From positions 62,001 through 126,000 of the forward strand of contig JAVVEQ010000005.1 of assembly GCA_032250905.1 (NCBI GenBank): a stretch of DNA of 64,000 nucleotides. Direction: 5' to 3'. Position numbers and translations under genes: made by a program. Below, piece by piece: positions 33,405-41,137 of this stretch (within the stretch, counting starts at the first letter, position 1; every line of letters begins with the position of its first letter). The stretch is from Desulfotignum sp032250905. GTDB lineage: Bacteria; Desulfobacterota; Desulfobacteria; Desulfobacterales; Desulfobacteraceae. The notes beneath the pieces were generated by a model. It had not been told where the DNA came from. It searched no databases and was given only the letters and a program-made list of their open reading frames with translations.

Positions 33405-34946
33405 ATGAAGTGGAATTTAGAAACCCGGCACCAGATTCTTCTGGAAATCACCAACGCCCTGATTTCCAAAACATCCAACCAGGATTTTTTTTCTGCATTG
33501 ACAAGGGCTTTGAAAAATCATTTTCCCTGTGACCGGTTCAGCATCAACCTCTATGACCGGAAAAAACAATCGCTTCAGTATTTTACCGAAGCCAGCGGTA
33601 TCGATCCGGCCGGGATCTCGGGCCTGAAAAAACGGCCGTTGATGAAAGGAACCATCGCGCGTATGGCCATTGAATCCAGAAAGCCGGTAATCATCGATGA
33701 CCTGACCGGTTACAAGGATCAATTTTCCATCGGACAGATGGTAGCAGCAGGCTTGAGGTCCACAATGGCATTTCCTTTGATCATGAGGGATCAGGTCTTT
33801 GGCACCCTTCATTTTTCGTTCAGGAAGACCCCGGAAAATCTGTCGGAACTGTCCGATCTGCTCACGGAAGTTTCCAGGCAGGTGTCCATCGCAGTGGACA
33901 ACCTGGTGGCCTACAACCGGCTGCTGGATGAGAACCAGAGTCTGGAGCGGGAAAAACGCTATCTGATGGGCAGTGTCGAAACGTACAGATTGGAAGATTT
34001 CTGCTATGCCTCCCCGCAGATGATCGAGATCATGGGGGTGGTCAAACGGGTGGCCGAGGTGGATGCCCCGGTGTTCATTACCGGCGAAACCGGGACCGGA
34101 AAGGATTTTCTGGCCCGGTTTATCCATCATGCCAGTCCCCGGAAAGACCATATGTTTGTCAAGGTCAACTGCCCGGCAATGACTCCAACGCTGTTTGAAA
34201 GTGAACTGTTCGGGCATGCCAAGGGGGCGTTTACCGGGGCAGACACATCCCGGATCGGGCGGTTCGAGATGGCGGACCGGGGGACCATTTTTCTCGATGA
34301 AGTGGGGGAACTTCCCCAGAGCCAGCAGGTGAAACTGCTGCAGGTGCTTCAGGAAAACCGGTTTGAGCGGGTGGGGGACAGCCGGTCTATCGATGCCAAC
34401 TTCCGCCTGATTTCAGCGACAAACAGGGATCCGCTGGAAAGCATTCAGCAGGGAAGATTGCGAAACGATCTGTACTATCGGCTCAATATCATACAGATTC
34501 ATGTGCCCCCCTTACGGGACCGGGCAGAAGAGATCCCTCTGCTCATCGAAAAGATCACTGAAAAAGTTTCCAGTCAGTTTCACCAGCCACAGCCGGTTTA
34601 CACCCGTGCCTCTCTCGATCTGCTGAACGCCTATCACTGGCCCGGAAATGTCCGGGAGCTGAAGAATTTTGTCAAGCGGATGATCATTCTCAAGCCGGGT
34701 GAAGAAGTGCGTCCGGCGGATATTGAAAGCATGCTCCAGATACCGCAGCCAGGCATGGAAGACAAAAAAACGGTCCAGACCCTTGCAGATTCCGAAAGGC
34801 AGGCCATCATGCAGGCCCTGATCCAGTGCAACGGGGTCATCGGCGGTAAAAATGGAGCGGCCCGGCTCCTGGATGTTCCCCGATCCACGCTTCAGTATCG
34901 GATGAAAAAATATCAAATTATGCCTGAAATGGTTGTCCGGTTATAA
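33405..34946 (+). CDS. GAF-domain sigma-54-dependent transcriptional activator
   Basis: Enhancer-binding protein of 513 residues. An N-terminal GAF sensor covers about residues 10-175 (LLEITNALISK, then KNHFPCDRFSINLYDR). The AAA+ domain follows: Walker A GETGTGKD near residue 227, the sigma-54 contact loop GAFTGA near 273, Walker B GTIFLDEVGELP, and LRNDLYYRLNIIQIHVPPLRDR. A Fis-type helix-turn-helix closes the protein (GGKNGAARLLDVPRSTLQYRMKKY). The start at 33405 follows GGGGG; upstream in-frame residues overlap the promoter region. Divergent from suyA, whose promoter is sigma-54 type, it is the probable activator of the sulfonate operon, with the GAF domain sensing a sulfonate or metabolite. 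Confidence 0.92.
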   Translation: MKWNLETRHQILLEITNALISKTSNQDFFSALTRALKNHFPCDRFSINLYDRKKQSLQYFTEASGIDPAGISGLKKRPLMKGTIARMAIESRKPVIIDDLTGYKDQFSIGQMVAAGLRSTMAFPLIMRDQVFGTLHFSFRKTPENLSELSDLLTEVSRQVSIAVDNLVAYNRLLDENQSLEREKRYLMGSVETYRLEDFCYASPQMIEIMGVVKRVAEVDAPVFITGETGTGKDFLARFIHHASPRKDHMFVKVNCPAMTPTLFESELFGHAKGAFTGADTSRIGRFEMADRGTIFLDEVGELPQSQQVKLLQVLQENRFERVGDSRSIDANFRLISATNRDPLESIQQGRLRNDLYYRLNIIQIHVPPLRDRAEEIPLLIEKITEKVSSQFHQPQPVYTRASLDLLNAYHWPGNVRELKNFVKRMIILKPGEEVRPADIESMLQIPQPGMEDKKTVQTLADSERQAIMQALIQCNGVIGGKNGAARLLDVPRSTLQYRMKKYQIMPEMVVRL

Positions 34947-34996
34947 TTTTTGATCCACATCCATTTCAGCAATACCTGCGACCGACCAGTTTTCCC

Positions 34997-35026
34997 TTGA
35001 CAGATCCGGTTCTTCTGTCCTAGTAT
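34997..35026 (+). promoter_or_regulatory. Possible sigma-70 promoter of the second TRAP cluster
   Basis: TTGACA (34997-35002, full consensus), 18-base spacer, TAGTAT (35021-35026). A small hairpin (GCAGGCG, loop CAAT, CGCCTGC) follows at about 35048-35065 in the leader. Confidence 0.5.
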
Positions 35027-35102
35027 AAACGAAATTGGGGTTGACAGGCAGGCGCAATCGCCTGCTGAATACATTTAAAAATTTGTAAAGGAGAACCATG
35101 CC

Positions 35103-36119
35103 ATGAAAAAGCTGTTTTGCCGAAGTGTTGCCGTGTTGTGCATGCTGACGCTGGCAGGAGCTGTCCTGCTGACACAGACCGTTGTTGCCGCAGACCTGCC
35201 TGAATTGAACCTGAAGGTGTCCCAGGCCATGATGCCCAAAACCAGCCTGACCCATCAGCTGATTGAAGAATTTGCCGCCAATGTGACCGAACGGACCGAC
35301 GGCAAAGTCACCTTCAAGATTTTCGGACCCGAGATCGGGGACTGGACCGAGCTGGAGCGCATGACCAAGCGCGGGGCCGTGGACATGCAGTTTAACGCAT
35401 TTGACACCGGCCTGGATGCCCGGTGGAATTTTTTCACTCTGCCGTTCATGGTGTCCAACTGGGACCAGGTGAGACGGGTTTTCAGCAAGGGTGGAATTAT
35501 TACGGAACTGGGTGAGAAATGGGCCGAGGAAAAGGGCCTGTATTACCTGGGTCCCTGGCTGAACAACCTGGCCAGCCTGGGCATGAAGGAAAAAGTGGTC
35601 ACCAGTGAAGCCGGAGCCAAAGGGCTCAAGATTCGGGTGCCGCCCATTGATACCTACCGCTGCTTTGTGGATAAAATGGGATTCTCTCCGGTGACCATTC
35701 CCTGGGCCGAAGCCCCGACCGCAGTGGCCACGGGTCTCGTGGACGGCTGGGTGGGATCCGGTGCGGTCTATATGTATGACCTGTTCCGGGATGTGGCCAA
35801 AGTCATGATCGTGACCTATGACAGCCCGGAAACCTGGCATGTCACCTTCAACCTGAAAAAATGGCAGAATCTGCCGGAAGCGTATCAGACCATTATTACC
35901 GAGGAAGTGGAAAAAGTCATCGACAAACACCTTGATCTGGTGGAAAAGGAAGAACTGGACAACCAGGCCAAACTGATCGAAGCCGGTTGGCAGATTGTCG
36001 TTCCCACGGACGAGGAAATGGCTGCCTGGAAGAAAAACTGCCTGGAATGCTGGGACACCTATGAAGAGATCGTAGGCAAGGAAAATATTGAAAAGCTGCT
36101 GGAAGAAGTCAACCAGTAG
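35103..36119 (+). CDS. TRAP transporter solute-binding protein (DctP), second system
   Basis: Periplasmic receptor of 338 residues with a Sec signal peptide (MKKLFCRSVAVLCMLTLAGAVLL, cleavage after VVA). DctP-family parts are ERMTKRGAVDMQFNAFDTGLDARWNFFTLPFM, GLKIRVPPIDTYRCFVDKMGFSPVTIPWAEAPTAVATGLVDGW and the helical C-terminus. The Arg in LKIRVPP is the expected carboxylate-binding residue. It differs clearly from the DctP of the sulfonate operon (Sec, not Tat; different sequence), so a different ligand is expected. A strong hairpin follows, then dctQ and dctM. Confidence 0.92.
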   Translation: MKKLFCRSVAVLCMLTLAGAVLLTQTVVAADLPELNLKVSQAMMPKTSLTHQLIEEFAANVTERTDGKVTFKIFGPEIGDWTELERMTKRGAVDMQFNAFDTGLDARWNFFTLPFMVSNWDQVRRVFSKGGIITELGEKWAEEKGLYYLGPWLNNLASLGMKEKVVTSEAGAKGLKIRVPPIDTYRCFVDKMGFSPVTIPWAEAPTAVATGLVDGWVGSGAVYMYDLFRDVAKVMIVTYDSPETWHVTFNLKKWQNLPEAYQTIITEEVEKVIDKHLDLVEKEELDNQAKLIEAGWQIVVPTDEEMAAWKKNCLECWDTYEEIVGKENIEKLLEEVNQ

Positions 36120-36140
36120 TCTGGACATGATATGTTTTGT

Positions 36141-36172
36141 GCTGCCGCCCGCAACTGATTTCGGGCGGCAGC
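36141..36172 (+). promoter_or_regulatory. Intercistronic stem-loop after the second dctP
   Basis: Perfect 11-base arms GCTGCCGCCCG (36141-36151) and CGGGCGGCAGC (36162-36172), ten-base loop, followed by GTTATTTA rather than a clean T-run. Its position after the binding-protein gene matches the hairpin at 30111-30155 in the other TRAP operon. Confidence 0.75.
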
Positions 36173-36204
36173 GTTATTTAACGGCACCTGTATGAGATCA
36201 AAAA

Positions 36205-36714
36205 ATGACACATGATACCTCCCACCCCTTTCACCGGGCCGGGCTGATCCTGGTCCGGGTTCAACGATTTTTTCTGTTTTATCTGTTTTTAATTCTGGTG
36301 GTGGCCATGCTGCTGGAACTGATGGTCCGGTTTTTTCTGAAACAGTCCATTTTCGGGCTGTCGGATTTCATCGGGTTTGCATCGGTGTGGCTGTATGCCA
36401 TTGGCGCGGCCCTGGCCTCGTATGACCGCACCCATATCAAGGCGGAATTCGTGAACGTGTTCGCCAGATCACCCCGGGTCAGGAACCTGTGCCGGCTGAT
36501 CAGTGCACTGATTTCCGCAGGCATGTCGGTCATTTTCACCAAATGGAGCTGGGACCTTTGCGTCTACAGCGTGTCCGTGGGGGAGGTCACTCAGGCCTAT
36601 CCGGTGCCCAAAGTGATTTTTCAGTCCTCCTTTTTTGTGGGCGGCATTCTCATGGTGATCTATTTTCTGTGGGAAGCAGTGGACTGTTTGAATGATTTCA
36701 GAAAAAATGCATAG
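36205..36714 (+). CDS. TRAP transporter small permease (DctQ), second system
   Basis: A 169-residue protein with four membrane segments (FFLFYLFLILVVAMLLELMVRFFL, IGFASVWLYAIGAALASY, LISALISAGMSVIFTKWSW, FQSSFFVGGILMVIYFLWEAVD). The second segment region around SDFIGFASVWLYAIGAA corresponds to the DctQ signature. It lies 48 bases before dctM. Expression may be reduced by the hairpin after dctP. Confidence 0.88.
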   Translation: MTHDTSHPFHRAGLILVRVQRFFLFYLFLILVVAMLLELMVRFFLKQSIFGLSDFIGFASVWLYAIGAALASYDRTHIKAEFVNVFARSPRVRNLCRLISALISAGMSVIFTKWSWDLCVYSVSVGEVTQAYPVPKVIFQSSFFVGGILMVIYFLWEAVDCLNDFRKNA

Positions 36715-36762
36715 CCGGTCCGAAAAAACGGGCCGTTCTGCTTCAGAATATAGAGGAATCCC

Positions 36763-38064
36763 ATGGAATTTGCTCTGATCGGTTTTGTCGTCTGCCTGGT
36801 GCTCATCGTTATCGGTGTGCCTGTGGCCATGGCTTTCGGGGTGCTCACGGTCATGCTGCTGTATTTTTTCGGGCAGGATGCCGGGTATCTCATCGAGGTG
36901 ACCTACAAAAAGGTGGATTCAGTCATTTTGTTTGCCGTGCCCCTGTTCATTCTGTTCGGCACACTGCTGGATGCCACCGGGCTGGCCAAACGGCTCATCG
37001 ATTTTGTTAATCTGTTGATGACCCGGTTTCGCAGCGCCCTGGGTGCAGTCACCGTAGTCACCACGGCATTGTTCAGTTCCATTTCAGGCACGGATTCGGC
37101 CGCCATCGCCTGCATCGGAACGGTCATGATTCCACGCCTGGTGGCCAAGGGGTACGATCGGGGCCATGCCACAGCTCTGGTGGCCTGTTCCGGCATTCTG
37201 GGACAGCTGGTGCCCCCCAGCGTACCCATGATTTTTTACGCCATCATTACCGGGTCTTCCATTTTAGGCGTATGGTTCGCCACCCTGGGACCGGCCATTC
37301 TCATCGTGATCATGTACTGCTTTCTCAATGCCTGGGCGGTGCGGAAAATGCCCATTGTGCCCGAAGAAAAATTTGATTCATTCAAGGAACAGATGGCGCA
37401 TATCACCAGAGCCGGTATTCACTGCACTCCGGTGCTGTTGCTGCCGTTCTTTATATTCGGTTCTTTGTACTCAGGGTTGATCACGCCTACGGAAGTGGCC
37501 CTGATCGGGGTGTTTTATGTCCTGGCCCTGGGGTTCTACTATCGGGCCTTGACCTGGCGTGAGATCAAAATTGCGGCCATCAGCACAGCCGTGATCAGCG
37601 GGGCTGTGACCCTGATGTTCTATTTTACAGAAACCACCAGCAAGATTCTTATCCTGGAAGGGATCACTGATGAGCTGGGGGCCTGGGTGGTGGAAAATTC
37701 GCCCAACCAAGGGGTGACGCTGCTCATGCTCAATGTGATTTTGCTGCTCATGGGCATGATGATGAATGACCTGTCCGGCACGGTGCTGTCTGCCGGACTG
37801 CTGTGGCCCATTGCATCGGCCGCCGGAGTGGACCCCTATCATTTTGCCGCCATCACCGGGGTAAACCTGGGACTGGGGACGGTCACACCGCCCACGGCGC
37901 CCATGCTGTTTCTGGCGGGCCGTATCGGCAACAGCTCCGCAGAAGAATATATCAAGCCGGCCCTGGTGCTGATGGTGGTCGGCATGGTGCCGGTGCTGCT
38001 GATTACCACCTACTGGCCGGACCTTTGTCTGTTCATTCCTAAAGCGTTGGGATTTATTAAATAA
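36763..38064 (+). CDS. TRAP transporter large permease (DctM), second system
   Basis: Permease of 433 residues. DctM signatures: VILFAVPLFILFGTLLDATGL, FSSISGTDSAAIACIGTVMIPRLVAKGYDRGHATALVACSG-like stretch, ILGQLVPPSVPMIFYAIITG, YSGLITPTEVALIGVFYVL, and GVNLGLGTVTPPTAPMLFLAG near the end. It completes a DctPQM system of the sodium-driven TRAP type. The following gene, after a perfect hairpin, encodes a flavin oxidoreductase, likely acting on the imported compound. Confidence 0.92.
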   Translation: MEFALIGFVVCLVLIVIGVPVAMAFGVLTVMLLYFFGQDAGYLIEVTYKKVDSVILFAVPLFILFGTLLDATGLAKRLIDFVNLLMTRFRSALGAVTVVTTALFSSISGTDSAAIACIGTVMIPRLVAKGYDRGHATALVACSGILGQLVPPSVPMIFYAIITGSSILGVWFATLGPAILIVIMYCFLNAWAVRKMPIVPEEKFDSFKEQMAHITRAGIHCTPVLLLPFFIFGSLYSGLITPTEVALIGVFYVLALGFYYRALTWREIKIAAISTAVISGAVTLMFYFTETTSKILILEGITDELGAWVVENSPNQGVTLLMLNVILLLMGMMMNDLSGTVLSAGLLWPIASAAGVDPYHFAAITGVNLGLGTVTPPTAPMLFLAGRIGNSSAEEYIKPALVLMVVGMVPVLLITTYWPDLCLFIPKALGFIK

Positions 38065-38095
38065 AACCTTTTCAATGGAACGGATAATTCAAACA

Positions 38096-38122
38096 AAACC
38101 GGGCCGGATGACGGCCCGGTTT
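38096..38122 (+). terminator. Hairpin after dctM, terminator or attenuator
   Basis: Perfect 10-base arms AAACCGGGCC (38096-38105) and GGCCCGGTTT (38113-38122), seven-base loop, followed by an A/T-rich stretch. It lies between dctM and the flavoenzyme gene 40 bases later, so it may stop or reduce read-through. Confidence 0.6.
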
Positions 38123-38161
38123 ATATTAATGTAACTCAAGTAACAGTAAGGATGATTATCA

Positions 38162-39469
38162 ATGGAAAACAAATATGATGCCATTGTCATCGGTGCCGGC
38201 ATCATCGGCGCCTGCACCGGATTCGAGCTGGCCAAAAAAGGCCTCAAGGTGCTTAATGTGGACAAACTGCCGGAAGCCGGTCATGGCTCCACCTCAGGAT
38301 CCTGCGCCATTATCCGGCTGCATTACTCCACCCCGGACGGGGTGGCCATGGCCCGGGAGGGTTATTTTTACTGGGTGGACTGGCCCAAATACCTGGGCAC
38401 GGTGGATGAAACCGGGCTGGTGAAATACATCAACACCGGCTGCCTGGTCATGAAAACCGAAAAAAATCACAACCTGGAAAAAGTCAAGGCCGCCCTGGAC
38501 GAGTTGAGCGTGCCGTACTGGGATTTCGGTCCCCGAGAGATTACCGAACTGCTTCCTATCCTGGATACCCGGGGATTCGGTCCTCCGACACTGCCCAGTG
38601 ATTCGCGTTTCGGTACCCCCACCCGGGATGCCATTGCCGGAGCCCTGTATATTCCGGAATCCGGACTGATTTCCGATCCCAAACAGTCCACCCATAACGT
38701 GCAGCGGGCCGCCGAAGCCAGGGGCGGCAAATTTTTATTCAATGCGCGGGTGGCGGAGATCCGGAAAAAAGACAACCATGTGCAGGGCATCACCCTGGCG
38801 GACGGCACACAGATTGATGCCCCGGTGGTCATCAATGTGGCCGGCCCCCATTCCTTCCAGATTAACCGCATGGCCGGGGTGGAAGAGGAGATGAACATCA
38901 AGACCCGTGCCCTGCGCCAGGAGGTCTGCCATGTACCGGCCCCGGAAGGGTTCGACTACAATAACCTGGGTACCATCATTTCGGACGGGGATGTGGGATG
39001 TTATTCCCGGCCGGAAGTGGGCAACAATATCTTAATCGGGTCTGAAGATCCGGAATGCGATCCTCTGGAATACATTGAAGATCCGGACGACTACAACACC
39101 GACTTCACCGAGCAGTGGACCACCCAGGTGTTGCGGGAGGCCCAGCGAATACCGGACATGCGTATTCCCAACAAGCCCAGCGGCATTGTGGACCTGTATG
39201 ATTGTACCGATGACTGGATCCCCATCTATGACAAATCCAGCCTCAATGGATTCTACATGGCGGTGGGCACCAGCGGCAATCAGTTCAAAAATGCGCCCGT
39301 GGCAGGTGCCCTTATGGCGGAACTGGTTCAGGCCGTTGAAAAGGGCCATGACCATGACAGGGACCCGGTACATTTCACCATGAAATACACCAAACGGCCC
39401 TGCAACATCGGGTTCTACTCCCGGTTGCGCAAAATCAATCCCGATTCCAGTTTTTCAGTGATCGGCTGA
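38162..39469 (+). CDS. FAD-dependent oxidoreductase, DAO family (sarcosine-oxidase-like)
   Basis: Flavoprotein of 435 residues. The Rossmann motif is VIGAGIIGACTGFELAKKG; the DAO-family features are GHGSTSGSCAIIRLHYSTP, the substrate-binding sheet with SGLISDPKQSTHNVQRAAEARGG and INVAGPHSFQIN, and the C-terminal GFYMAVGTSGNQFKNAPVAGALMAEL. Family members oxidise secondary or tertiary amines such as sarcosine, dimethylglycine or proline, or glycerol-3-phosphate. No signal peptide. Encoded just after a TRAP system, it probably acts on an imported N-methyl amino acid or hydroxy acid. No tetrahydrofolate-binding domain is fused, unlike dimethylglycine dehydrogenase. Confidence 0.85.
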   Translation: MENKYDAIVIGAGIIGACTGFELAKKGLKVLNVDKLPEAGHGSTSGSCAIIRLHYSTPDGVAMAREGYFYWVDWPKYLGTVDETGLVKYINTGCLVMKTEKNHNLEKVKAALDELSVPYWDFGPREITELLPILDTRGFGPPTLPSDSRFGTPTRDAIAGALYIPESGLISDPKQSTHNVQRAAEARGGKFLFNARVAEIRKKDNHVQGITLADGTQIDAPVVINVAGPHSFQINRMAGVEEEMNIKTRALRQEVCHVPAPEGFDYNNLGTIISDGDVGCYSRPEVGNNILIGSEDPECDPLEYIEDPDDYNTDFTEQWTTQVLREAQRIPDMRIPNKPSGIVDLYDCTDDWIPIYDKSSLNGFYMAVGTSGNQFKNAPVAGALMAELVQAVEKGHDHDRDPVHFTMKYTKRPCNIGFYSRLRKINPDSSFSVIG

Positions 39470-39470
39470 T

Positions 39471-39512
39471 AAAAAGCGGGGTCAGGCTTTGCGTATAAGG
39501 CAGGCCTGACCC
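39471..39512 (-). terminator. Terminator between convergent genes
   Basis: GGGTCAGGC (39479-39487) pairs with GCCTGACCC (39504-39512) across a 16-base loop. On the minus strand the stem is followed by CGCTTTTT, giving a good terminator for the GNAT-nitrilase gene; on the plus strand there is no T-run. Confidence 0.65.
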
Positions 39513-39522
39513 TGAATATCCG

Positions 39523-41088
39523 TTAGCGGTTACCGGTATCCGGATCCATATCCGGCTTCCACAGCACCTCATACAATTCGCTGCGCCGGCTTTTCAGATT
39601 TCTGACGCTGCCGATCTGACGCAGCTCCTTGAGCAGATCCCGGTCCAGGTCCACCATCAGGGTCATTTCCGTGTTGGGGGTGGCCTCGGCGGCGATGGCA
39701 TCATGGGGAAAGGCGAAATCAGACGGGGTGAACACTGCGGACTGGGCATACTGGATGTCCATGTTTTCCACTTTAGGCAGGTTGCCCACGCTGCCTGAGA
39801 TGGCCACATAGCATTCATTTTCGATGGCCCGGGCCTGGGCGCATCGGCGCACCCGCAGATAGGCGTTTTTGGTGTCGGTCCAGTAGGGCACGCACAGCAG
39901 GGTCATGCCCTTTTCTGCCAGATACCTGGAAAGTTCTGGAAATTCCACATCATAGCATACCAGCATCCCGATCTTGCCGATATCCGTCTGAAATACCTTC
40001 AGGGAATTCCCCCCCTTGAATCCCCAGTACTGGGCCTCATCCGGGGTGATGTGCAGCTTGTCCTGGGAATCCCAGGTGCCGTCCCTTCGGCACAGAAACG
40101 ACACATTGTACAGATCCCCATCCCTGAGCTGAGGCAGGCTGCCTGCCACGATATTTATGTTGTAGGAGATGGCCAGGTTAACAAAGGCGGCCCGGATATC
40201 TTCGGTGTATTCGGACAGGGACCGCATGGCTTCGGCCGGATTTTCCTGGTTGAAATTTTTGAGCAGGGGCGCGTTAAGCAGTTCCGGAAACACAATGAGA
40301 TCCGAATTGTATCCGGCCATGGCATCCACGAAAAAATCCACCTGGTGCAGAAATTCCTCCAGGGTGTTGAAGGGCCGCATCTGCCACTGGACAATGCCGA
40401 TACGCGGATAGGCTTTGCGCCCACCGAACAGCACCTGTTTTTTTTCATAATAGATGTTGTTCCATTCCATGAGCACGCCGTAGGAGTCGGACTGGGTGTC
40501 TTCGGGAATGTAGTTTTTCAGAATCTTTTTGATGTGAAAATCATTGGACAGCTGAAAAGTGAGCACCGGATCATAGATTTCAGTGGCCTTGACCTTCTGG
40601 ATATACTGGGCCGGGGTCAACTCGTGGGCGTATTTGCCGTATCCGGGAATCCGGCCCCCGAAAATGATGCTTTTCAGGTTCAGGGTTTCGCACAACTCCT
40701 TTCTGGCATCGTACAGCCGCCGGCCCAGGCGAAGGCCCCGGTAGTCCGGGTCCACAAAAATATCCACCCCGTAAAGGGCATCTCCTTCCAGATCATGGCT
40801 GGTCATCTCACCGCCGGTCACGACATCTTCATACGTGTGCCGTCTTTTTTCAAAATCCTGTGAGTTGACCATGATGGTGAGGGCTGCGGCAATTACCCGG
40901 CCTTTGTCCTCGATGCAGATCTGACCTTCGGGAAACTGATCGATGAGCACGTCAAACTCCTCGGGCTTCCAGGCCCCGCCCATGCCGGCGTAGACCAGGT
41001 TCATGATGCGTTTGATATCTGGGTAATCTGTTTTTTTCAGGCTTCTCAACGTCAGTTTGTGGTCGGATTGTTCGGTGTTGGTCATCAC
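39523..41088 (-). CDS. Bifunctional GNAT N-acetyltransferase / carbon-nitrogen hydrolase fusion
   Basis: A 521-residue cytoplasmic fusion. Residues about 12-190 form a GNAT domain with the acetyl-CoA loop in DYRGLRLGRRLYDARKEL. Residues about 225-500 form a nitrilase-superfamily amidohydrolase with the catalytic triad Glu in VFPELLNAP, Lys in DKLHITPDE and Cys in VCYDVEFPEL. Such fusions are known in many bacteria without a settled substrate; the pairing suggests linked acylation and amide hydrolysis. It is convergent with the flavoenzyme gene and 49 bases downstream of an SDR-DUF2867 gene on the same strand. Confidence 0.9.
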   Translation of the reverse strand: MMTNTEQSDHKLTLRSLKKTDYPDIKRIMNLVYAGMGGAWKPEEFDVLIDQFPEGQICIEDKGRVIAAALTIMVNSQDFEKRRHTYEDVVTGGEMTSHDLEGDALYGVDIFVDPDYRGLRLGRRLYDARKELCETLNLKSIIFGGRIPGYGKYAHELTPAQYIQKVKATEIYDPVLTFQLSNDFHIKKILKNYIPEDTQSDSYGVLMEWNNIYYEKKQVLFGGRKAYPRIGIVQWQMRPFNTLEEFLHQVDFFVDAMAGYNSDLIVFPELLNAPLLKNFNQENPAEAMRSLSEYTEDIRAAFVNLAISYNINIVAGSLPQLRDGDLYNVSFLCRRDGTWDSQDKLHITPDEAQYWGFKGGNSLKVFQTDIGKIGMLVCYDVEFPELSRYLAEKGMTLLCVPYWTDTKNAYLRVRRCAQARAIENECYVAISGSVGNLPKVENMDIQYAQSAVFTPSDFAFPHDAIAAEATPNTEMTLMVDLDRDLLKELRQIGSVRNLKSRRSELYEVLWKPDMDPDTGNR

Positions 41089-41137
41089 AGCTCCCTGTAA
41101 TTGGTATTGAAAACGGGCATGTCAAATGTCGGGTTGT

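Noticed and set aside
34941..36128. 395-codon minus-strand open frame opposite dctP
   Set aside because: The plus strand has a signal peptide and the DctP fold; the minus frame is an artefact of codon bias.
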